Of a stretch of DNA of 64,000 nucleotides, positions 56,475-64,000 are shown one piece after another (position 1 is the stretch's first letter; every line of letters begins with the position of its first letter). Source of the DNA: Blasia pusilla. Taxonomy: Eukaryota > Marchantiophyta > Marchantiopsida > Blasiales. Position numbers and translations under genes: made by a program. The notes below the pieces were generated by a model. That model had not been told where the DNA came from. It ran no database searches and saw only the letters and a program-made list of their open reading frames with translations. The DNA lies in contig CM114271.1 in the NCBI GenBank assembly GCA_050084515.1, positions 22,382,001-22,446,000 on the forward strand. The letters are read 5' to 3'.

Positions 56475-57215
56475 GTGCACGCACGGAGGGCAATGGAAGA
56501 AGCAAGTGCGACAACTCCTATTGTTGATGCTCAGGAGGGGCATGTGTCGAGCACGTTGTTGGGGGCGGCCACCATTGTGTATCGCGCTCCTTTATTTTCT
56601 CCTTCCGATGTTATGACGTTGGGAGGTACCCCCGCCGAGGCTTTTCGGCTGGCCGCTACGCTATGTGAGCATGGAGTTGGAGTTCCTGCATCACATTCAG
56701 AGGTGATTGCAGAGGAGGTGATGGACCTGCCCTTGGAGCGGATGCTCGGGCCGTCCACGTCAGATTCATGGTAGGCTGCGGCTGCTAGGCTAGCAGAGAT
56801 GCCTGCTAGACCCGCGATAGAGCATGCCATGGCTTCTCTTGGTATTGTGTTGCTGGATAACCGAGGAGTGGTCTTCCAGTTGGTCAGTCCCGGAGGTAGA
56901 GCATTTAGTCCGTAGCGCATTTTGTTGGATTCAGGAGCGCAACCCTTGATGTTGGGGAAAGCGTCATTCAGAGGATTGGGCTTGACGAGAGCCGATGTGG
57001 AGCGTTGTCCATTCCAGATACAAACATCCTTGGGTGGAGCAAGTACCACATAGTATATCACCCGACACGAGGTCGTGGTAAGGATTCGCCCGGGACATCC
57101 TACAGATGAGTCCGTGGTGCAAGCCAAGGCGATAGTGACTGATGTAGAGTCCTACGACGTCTTGGTTGGTGGAGCAGTGTTATACCCGATGGGATTTTCC
57201 CTGGATTACTAGAAG
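56475..57215 (+). pseudogene. Linker and retropepsin-like protease (copy C)
   Basis: VMTLGGTPAEAFRLAATLCE leads to VVFQLVSPGGRAFSP, a stop, then RILLDSGAQPLMLGKASFRG with an intact DSG active site, followed by VRIRPGHPTDESVVQAKAIV and ESYDVLVGGAVLYPMGFSLD. Stops after SP and SDSW inactivate it. It lies directly upstream of the methyltransferase, with about 400 bp of shared spacer. Confidence 0.8.
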
Positions 57216-57589
57216 GAGTCAGTGTCCTACAGACTAGGATGGCACTCACGTGATGGGCGCCTTAGCTCATTACCCGTTCGATTCACAAGTGCAATGATAG
57301 AGCAACGGGTAGGAGAGATGGCGACCTTAGCAGCATTTAGCAGTGCCATCACTTGGCCCAATGATTTGATTGAGGGACCTGTCCATGCAGAGGATACTCC
57401 CGTTCCTGACATTTCTATGGAGAGGAGTGTCATGGTAGCCGCATCATTCCGTGGAGGAGAGGTGCCGCTGTGGGGCTCGAATGAGGAGCTTCGACGATTG
57501 GCAGATGAGCACGTGCAAACCGCGTGGAGCGAGGCATTTGCACCGGAGCATGACGGGTCTGAGGAACCTGAGGTAGTAGGGAGTGCTAT

Positions 57590-58450
57590 GATGACACCCT
57601 TGGATACCACACCCATTGTGTGGTGTACCTCGGAGGAGGGTATTTGAATGTTAGATCTCTTTGGAGGGATTAGCACCGGGTTAGTTGCTGTTTTGCAGGC
57701 AGGAGTGTGAGTACAGCAGTACCTGTATGTGGAGAGTGATGATGTTGCGAGGCACGTCTCACTACAACATGTGGCATAGTTATGCCTACGTTTTCCTGAC
57801 TTATTTTCTCCGTCCGCCATACATGGATACCTGAGTTACCTACCGAGGGATATTTCGTTGCTGGGGGTGCAGGACTTAGAGCGGGTAGGGACCATTGATT
57901 TGGTCATTGCCGGTTGGCCATGTCAGGGCCAATCGAGTGCTAGACGAGGCAGCAGGTTGGCTGACACTCGATCTAGGTTTTTTTGGGAGATGTTGAGGGT
58001 CTTACGGAAGTTGCAGGAGCACCAGTCTCGTTCTCCAGCCTAAATTCTGGAGAATGTGCCGATCTTAGGAGACTCCAGGTCATAGGTGGTGATGAGTCCT
58101 CATCAAGTCGGTGCTTGGATCGGCCCAACAGTGTTCTTGGATACGGCGAGTGTAGGTTCTAGAGCCCATTTCCTGCGTCTATGGTGGACCAACTTGGTGC
58201 CCCATGTGGTGTTACGGAGGGCGTATGCAAGAGTGGAGCGCCCCTCCCATTTGGTGGAGCCCAACGCCAACGAGAGAGAGCGGGCGATGGGATTTCCTAC
58301 AGGAGTGACGGAAGGAGATCGACACACCAGGGAAGATCGGAAGAGACTCCCTTGGACTTCTTGGGATGTTTTGCAGGTATGTGAGGAGATGATAGCCACA
58401 ACATCGAGCGTGGTTCCGGGCACTGCATGTGGAGGAGATCAGAGTTTGTA
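57590..58450 (+). pseudogene. DNA cytosine-5 methyltransferase domain (copy C)
   Basis: Motif I LDLFGGISTGLVAVLQAGV is at 57651 onward. Then VQQYLYVESDDVARHVSLQH, IDLVIAGWPCQGQSSARRGS (catalytic Cys codon 57921-57923), RSRFFWEMLRVLRKL, ILENVPILGDSRS, SVGSRAHFLRLWWTNLVP and ERAMGFPTGVT. Compared with copies A and B, the stretch between RPSHL and VEPN is deleted, and so is the end block after GVT, so part of the C-terminal subdomain is gone. Three or more stops are present. N-terminal catalytic motifs are the best preserved of any copy. Confidence 0.88.
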
Positions 58451-58537
58451 GTTGGCTGCAGGAGAGCGGTTGAGTGTTGTTGTTCAAGACGGGGTTGCAC
58501 CATAGCAACCACCGATACCCGTGCCGGAGAGTCCTAT

Positions 58538-59455
58538 TGTAGTCACGATGGAGACTTGGGAGCTAGATATAGGCCCTAAGTTGAGAGGAGGAGAGCGGCG
58601 CCGAATACATAAGTTCCTCAAGAGTTATAGGAGTTGTTTTACGTTTAGCATGGAGGATTTGGGTATGTTGAAGGGACCGGGGATCTGCATTGAGTTGTCG
58701 AGTGATACGCCGATCTTTTGACGACCCTACAAGTATAATGATATGGAGAATCCTCTGATTCAGAGTAGGAGCCAGGACTTGGTCGGAGCAGGACTAGTGG
58801 AGATGTCGCATGGGGAGTATGCATCTGCCACTGTCATGCCCGCCAAGAAGGATGTGCATGGCAACTGGACGGATAGGCGGATGTGTGGGGATTATCGACC
58901 TATCAATCGGCAAACAAAGTCCGATAGGCATGCCATGCCCACCCCTGAGGAAATCTTTGATGCGATTGGTCATGCAAAGGTCTTTAGTTCATTGGATTTG
59001 CGAACCGGATACCATCAGTTGCCTATCAGATTTGAGGACACGTAGAAGATGGCATTTTGGGGCATCGATCCTCATAGGAAGGATTTTTTGTACCAATGGT
59101 AGTTCTTACTATTTGGGTTAAAGAACGCCTTGGCGGAGTTTCACAGGGTCATACATAGGATCTTGGCTGGTCTGGATTTTGCTAGGTCTTATATTGATGA
59201 CATCGTAGTCTTTAGCGCCATGGTTGAGGAGCATGAGCGATATCTAGAGGAGGTGTTTTGACGATTGCAATTACATGGGCTGAAGCTATATCCAGGCAAG
59301 TGCAAGTTCTTCTACGACCAGATTGAGTACTTGGGTCATATGACATACCCAGGGGGCCTTGGTGTTCAGCACACGAAGGTAGAGGCTATCTCATGCATTC
59401 CACGCCCTACAGATGTGAGTTGTGTTCACGCATTCATGGGATTGGCAAACTTCTA
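58538..59455 (+). pseudogene. Reverse transcriptase (copy C)
   Basis: It starts METWELDIGPKLRGGERRRI, then SRSQDLVGAGLVEMSHGEYA, PAKKDVHGNWTDRRMCGDYR, HAKVFSSLDLRTGYHQLPIR and the YIDD box at 59190-59201 (ARSYIDDIVVF), then LHGLKLYPGKCKFFYDQIEY. Stops at about 58720, 59043 and 59100 interrupt it. It is the cleanest RT of the three copies and suitable for phylogeny. Confidence 0.88.
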
Positions 59456-60575
59456 ACGGCTGTACGTCAAGGGATTCAGTTTGATTGCGAAGTTGCTAAT
59501 CTTGCTGGCCAAGGTGGATCACGAGTCGCACTGGGGGGATGAGCACGAGCGAGCATTTTAGTCGCTCTAGGACAAGTTGATGTCCGTGCCCATCTTGAGG
59601 AGACCGATCAGGGGGCATCCTTTCCAGTTGCACACAGATTGGAGCATGTTGGGGCTTAGCGCGGTGCTCACCCAGCATGATGATGAGGGTAGAGAGTTCG
59701 TGGTGGCTTACGCTAGCCGCTCGAACAACGCTGTAGAGTACAGCTTGTATGAGGGTGAGTGCTTGGCTGCAGTGTGCTTGGCTGGTGGAGAGTCCTTGGA
59801 TACCAAGGCCAGTGAGGAGACCACAGGTGGCAGAGATATTCATGATGATAGAGTAGTCTTGGAGTACCTTTGTACTGGCAGCGTTGCGAGCACCATGGAT
59901 GCTAGAGAGCGGGATCGGATCCTACAGCGGGCTAGACGGTTCCGTTGGGAGGGGACACATGTTTTGAGGGTTTGGGAGGATGGTAGAGTTCGCATAGTGC
60001 CGGATCCTTTGCTGAGAGCACGACTAGTGCAGCATGCATACGAGGAGTTGGGTCACTTTGGGGTGAAGCGGACGTACAGCTTGCTCCAGATTCAGTATTG
60101 GTGGCGAGGCAAAGAGATTGACGTTCAGCAGTTTGTTGCCAAATGCATGGTGTGTGATCGGGTCCGAGCATCGTTCAATGCTCCGACTCCACAGTTGTAT
60201 CCATTACCTATCATGGGCTTAGGGTGTAGATGGAGTTTGGATTTTGCAGGACCTTTGCCTTTGACGGAGCGTCACAATCGTTATGTGCTGGTGATGGTGG
60301 AGCACTTCTCGAAGTGGATCAAGTTGGTTGCATTTCCTGACAAAGCGAGTGAGGGAGTAGCATATGCCTTCCTTGACAGAGTGTTGAGTCATTATGGCGC
60401 ACCGGCTGAGGTGTTGACAGAGCAGGGTATCGAGTTTCGCGGTGAGTTCCAGGCCTTGTGTGATCAGGCGCTGATCAACCACCGCACGACTTCGCGAGAT
60501 CATCTTGAGGCGGATGGATTAGAGGAGAGATTTGTGCAGACGGTGAAGAGGGGCTTACGTAAGTATGGCTTGTAG
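59456..60575 (+). pseudogene. RNase H (shortened) fused to integrase (copy C)
   Basis: A 332-codon open frame from 59577. RNase H begins (FQLHTDWSMLGLSAVLTQHD, YSLYEGECLAAVC) and then jumps to the pre-integrase leader GGESLDTKASEETTGG, so the RNase H C-terminus is deleted in frame. The integrase has the zinc part (HAYEELGHFGVKRT, CMVCDRVRASF) and core (RWSLDFAGPLPLTERHNRYV, VLTEQGIEFRGEF, ADGLEERFVQTVK). The second catalytic Asp is Glu here. Confidence 0.87.
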
Positions 60576-60605
60576 AGAGGTCACCTAGGAGATTGGGACC
60601 TCTAA

Positions 60606-61290
60606 TTGCCGTGGTTGGCGATGGGATACAGATTCAACAGGAAGGCATCCTTAGCGTCTTTTTCACCATACTTGCTACTTTATGGCCGAGAGCCAAATTT
60701 ACCAGCGGCCATTCGTCAAGATGCTAGTGAGGTCCTAGACCTTGATGACCCAGATGTATGGATGCAAGCATGTTCTCAGAGGGCTGAGTTGTTTTAGAGA
60801 GTGATGCCCATGGCGTTCGAGAACTTGGCGATTGCGCAACATCGGGATACGTTGAGGTATGCGACTGTTCGGGATGGTGGTTATCAACCAACTATGTGGA
60901 GGTTTCATCAGGGAGATTATGTCTACTTGCAGCAGACGACACCGACGATGTTGGATGTGATAGTAGGACACACTATCCCGAGAATGCGTGACGTTTTGTC
61001 ATCCGGTGTTCTCTTGCAGGAGGGATGCGATGGTATGGTATGGAAGGACCATGTGCATAATTATGCGCCATGTCACCTTCCTAACATTGATGGTACAATA
61101 GATCCGAGCTTAGCAGTAGTTCTTGCAGGCTTGCATTGTATGTTGTGTGGTTCTGCCCGTGGTGCGGCCACGATGCTAGTATGTGATGGATGCTCGAGAG
61201 GTTGGCATATGGCATGTCTGATGCCACCTCTCACTAGGTTTCCTTGGGGATGATGGATGTGTCCCAGATGTACAAAGAGGAGATACTAGG
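60606..61290 (+). pseudogene. Integrase tail and PHD finger (copy C)
   Basis: FSPYLLLYGREPNLPAAIRQ, then MPMAFENLAIAQHRDTLRYA and VLLQEGCDGMVWKDHVHNYA, lead to the PHD finger CMLC...LVCDGC...GWHMAC...G-stop-WMCPRC at about 61129-61284. All zinc ligands are present, but a UGA interrupts just before the last CxxC pair. Confidence 0.82.
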
Positions 61291-61462
61291 TAGGTTTCGA
61301 TTCTGACTTTTTTTGTGAGATGGATGACAGGAAGGCGACTAACGATGGGGCCACATGAGCACACGGCCTTTCTGCTCTTAGCATCCTAGAGATGTATGTC
61401 ATGGTAGGTAGGGATAGATGGCTATCTGGAGTTAGAGGGACCTAACCACCAGCTAGGGGGGC

Positions 61463-61591
61463 GATTGGAGATATTTTGGCACTTATCGCCTCTGTGTATG
61501 GATGCCATGAGTTAGCATGGGATCGTGTGTGTTTGTGTGTGTGTTCGATGATAGTGATGTATGTTGTGTAGCGATGCGTATGTGCACGACA
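61463..61591 (+). repeat. B terminal repeat of copy C
   Basis: Starts GGAGATATTTTGGCAC, ends GCGTATGTGCACGACA. It matches B1/B2 of copy B and the tail of copy A and marks the right end of the element. Confidence 0.85.
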
Positions 61592-61768
61592 TCTCTCTCC
61601 TTGAGGTATAACCCTCCCCTCCTCCAAGGTTCCTCCATGGTAACCTATGCTCCCAAGTCACCTCCTTGGCTCTTGACCTAATGTAGGAGGTCAAAGGCTA
61701 CTTACCAAAATTATAAATTTGACCATATAGTCAAAATGGTACTTACCTAAAATAATATATTCTTCAAT
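61592..61768 (-). repeat. A1 terminal repeat of copy B, displaced outer part
   Basis: It continues exactly where 43844-44039 stopped (TCTCTCTCCTTGAGGTATA...) and matches A2 of copy B in the same orientation up to TTCAATATGG. It is then cut by R4 sequence, so the true 5' end of copy B is missing. Confidence 0.85.
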
Positions 61769-62510
61769 ATGGCCTTGATCGATCTCCCCAAGTTGCTTGC
61801 CCCAAGCCTTGATCGATCTCCCCAAGTTGCTTGCCTATACCTTAGTGTGTTAGTTAATTCCTTAGTGTGCATTTCTTAACTCAAACCTAAAACACCGCCA
61901 AACATGCATCACGATTAGTTCCTTGTTCAAGGACTTGAGTGTCTAGGGAGGTAGAGTGTCCCCCTCCCTCCCTATAGGTACTTCTAAGATTCTCCATGAG
62001 AAACCCAACTTCCCCTATGTCCCCCTTGGGCCATGGATTTTGGCCCTCAATCCAAATATAGTTCACAATCTATGGATCGACGTTTTATTGGTTATCTATC
62101 AAGTTGGCTTGGCAGAGGCTTTTGGTAGATTAAGTAGCTTTCTGCTCCCCAAATGCATCTTGTTACTTGGACTTGCATTTCATTTGTCTCATAGCTAGTG
62201 CCGGTCTTGACTCCTTTTTTGGCGTATCATGGTTGTCTTGCCGCCCATTACATTTCGTGACTAGTCTCAAGACGTCTCACCCATCTTGATTACTGGTGTG
62301 TTCCTTGCTTCAAGCCCTTAACTTGACACTTGGCTCCAAGGTCTCAAAACTTGCTTGCCTTGCCTTTGTCCACAGGAGTAGCTACACCTCTTTCGTGCCT
62401 AAATCTAGTCTTAAGACACGTGCAGGTCTTGCCTAGCGTTAGTCCCACGAAAGGGTTCCGCCCCCTTTCATAATCTCATGACTAACTAGTCTAGGTTTCG
62501 ACTTAGGTGA
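61769..62510 (-). repeat. R4 dispersed repeat, second copy
   Basis: Reverse complement of 22152-22395 plus 25115-25790, here uninterrupted. It opens with a 34-bp tandem duplication (61769-61836, CTTGATCGATCTCCCCAAGT). No coding motif is seen. Confidence 0.75.
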
Positions 62511-63180
62511 GTCACAACAAGATCTTTCCTCTTTGGACTTGCAATCATGACTCGCTTCTCTAGTTCTCGCTAGAATGGACAAGTAAGTCGAAAACCTCTT
62601 CCACTTGAGTTGACCCTCTTGAAGACACAATAGGTAATCCCTCAGTTGAATTCACCAACGCCTTTGGTTTTGGCCTATTTCCTCACAGGACATCCAAGCC
62701 TACGCCAATCTTATCTATCTCGATGTGTCGATTCGTACTAAGTACATTATACTTAGACTTGAATTTCCATAACAAACCGTGTCAAGCTCAACCATAACAA
62801 GTAAATCCATCTCAATAAAAACATTCAAAACTCATTCCTCATTCAAGAAAAAATTTGGACACTTTATTGAATTCTTGGACTTTTCCAAATTTTTGCATAC
62901 CATTAACATGATACTCCAAATAAAAATTTAGACAATGAAAATCCTACAAACTAGGCCACTACGATCAAGCTATGCACCAAACTCTAGTCTCACCATCTAC
63001 CTTCCCTTCAATTTTCTACTTCTATATTTGTCTAGAATTTGAAGTTCCTTTCCATAAGTCAAATTTCTTTTTGGTTCCCATGTTCTTTTGAATAAATCAT
63101 AACCTTTCTACACCACGAAGTACTTGTTTACAAATCTTTTTCCTCTCTTTACTCTATGCTCATCTTGGTCTTTGACTATG
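62511..63180. other. No gene seen
   Basis: AT-rich sequence between R4 and the Gypsy fragment. It could be the 3' LTR or 3' UTR of the element to its right; I could not find its partner repeat in the window. Confidence 0.4.
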
Positions 63181-64000
63181 GTTGGGTCGGATCGTATCAG
63201 TCCTCTCCAAGAAGAGTCTTGATCATCCACAAATGACTTTAATTCACTTATATGGAACACATCATGAACTCACCTTATCTCCAAGAACAACCTCAATTGG
63301 TATGACACCTCTTAATCTTTTTAATATCTCAAAGGGTCATGCATATTCTATTTTCGCATCATCTTCCAAGAGATACTTGAAAATAATTGGGGAGACCTTA
63401 GTCTTATCTAGAAAAGATGCCCAAAAAAGCCCAAGATATTCAAGAACTTATCTATAATAGATCCCCAAGATAGGCATGGGCGTGTTCTAACGATGCAGGC
63501 CTCTTAGCATGCAATCACATGCCAAGAAATGCTCCATTATCATAATGGAACTCCTGAATTGAGATGCCATTAGTTCTTCAAACCAAGTTGGGGTTCTAGG
63601 ATTGAATCCCACCACCAAAAAAATTTTCTGTATCTTTTCTCTAAATCCATGGAAATATTCTACTTTAACTGTGCCATAGGCATCTTCTTTTCCCAATTTT
63701 TTTGATCTATCAAAATAGAGTTTCACCACTACTCCTCAAGTACTAAGTTTACAAATTTTGCTCGACCTTTTGTGTTTGAGTGATAACTTGAACGTAGGAG
63801 CAAATCTGCTCCTTGAGTCATAAGCAAACACATCCAAAACTTAGAGACAAACTTGGGATCCCAATCAGACATTAAATCACTTGGAAAACACAAATTTTTG
63901 AAAATATTGCTAAATAAAAATGAGTGGCTTCCCATGAGGTAATTGTATTTCAAGTCAAAATGGAAACTCTTAGCTTAGAAATTGCTCTACCACTACCATG
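63181..64000 (-). pseudogene. Gypsy integrase fragment, third family, running off the window edge
   Basis: The minus-strand frame 63729-63953 reads PSDLMSDWDPKFVSKFWMCL, then LLLRSSYHSNTKGRAKFVNL, which is the Gypsy core SDRD.KF.S.FW ... S.AYHPQTDGQ.E..N with the DWDPKF carrying the second Asp. The Glu position is changed (RAKFVN for E..N). Downstream frames (63487-63729, 63182-63457 region) contain SKKLGKEDAYGTVKVEYFHG-like tail and FWASF...FEILKRLRGVIPIEV, matching a GPF.IL-type integrase tail. Stops and frame changes mark it as decayed. Confidence 0.75.

Larger units (their letters stand above)
44040..61591 (+). mobile_element. Copy C of the methyltransferase-bearing Gypsy-like element
   Basis: It begins TATCACGAC (A1, compare TGTCACGTC in A2 of copy B) and ends GTGCACGACA (B). 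It is inserted in A1 of copy B with an apparent TCTC duplication (44036-44039 and 61592-61595). A full G2 element (46358-54851) is nested in its gag. Domain order is as in copy B. A2 and one B are missing, consistent with recombination between B1 and B2. Confidence 0.85.

Noticed and set aside
57227-57820. 197-codon ORF on the minus strand opposite copy C
   Set aside because: It is the antisense shadow of the protease-methyltransferase spacer; the same shadow occurs opposite copy B.

Overview
The window is eukaryotic nuclear DNA from a land plant. It is almost entirely nested LTR-type retrotransposons, other mobile DNA and a mitochondrial insertion, with one convincing host gene: a three-exon LysM-domain gene at 28.2-30.2 kb. 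Plant-type Copia and Ty3/Gypsy elements, spliceosomal introns and a nuclear copy of mitochondrial nad7 next to SSU rRNA and a tRNA-Thr(GGU)-like sequence point to a land plant. The tRNA, which I recall as typical of bryophyte and charophyte mitochondria, suggests a seedless lineage. I cannot name the species.

Layout. 1-10.5 kb: a degenerate transposon-like region with unidentified coding relics on the minus strand (0.2-4.7 kb), a broken plus-strand coding series ending in a SWIM zinc finger (6.0-10.3 kb), and a dense swarm of 27-bp palindromes confined to the non-coding parts. 10.8-12.65 kb: Copia relics. 12.65-22.15 kb: two decayed copies (A and D) of a Gypsy-like element, broken by two solo LTRs of another Gypsy family (G2) and a third LTR-like repeat (R3). 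22.15-25.8 kb: a dispersed repeat (R4) split by mitochondrial-type DNA. 26.3-30.5 kb: the LysM gene. 30.5-34.5 kb: AT-rich intergenic DNA. 34.54-61.77 kb: a nest in which copy B (minus strand) carries an R3 solo LTR and has copy C (plus strand) inserted in its 5' terminal repeat, while copy C carries a full-length G2 element (46.36-54.85 kb). 61.8-64 kb: another R4 copy and the edge of a further Gypsy element.

The main find is the element represented by copies A, B, C and D. Its polyprotein order is gag - CCHC knuckle - protease - DNA cytosine-5 methyltransferase - reverse transcriptase - RNase H - DDE integrase - PHD finger. The methyltransferase has motifs I, IV (PCQ), VI (ENV), an RAH..WW segment, a FPTL motif and a C-terminal GFPTGVT segment in the linear (DNMT3-like, not DRM-permuted) order. 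Element ends do not look like ordinary LTRs: a unit A lies at the 5' end, and B-A-B lies at the 3' end (split direct repeats), with two spacer bases at the B-A junction in both copies where it is visible. Copy C is bounded by A at one end and B at the other, with an apparent 4-bp target duplication. Every copy is inactivated, but between them the copies show all domains.

These elements would act as one retrotransposition unit: Gag particle, protease, RT/RNase H for cDNA and integrase for insertion. The methyltransferase and histone-reading PHD finger could target or mark chromatin at the insertion site or on the cDNA; that role is inference.
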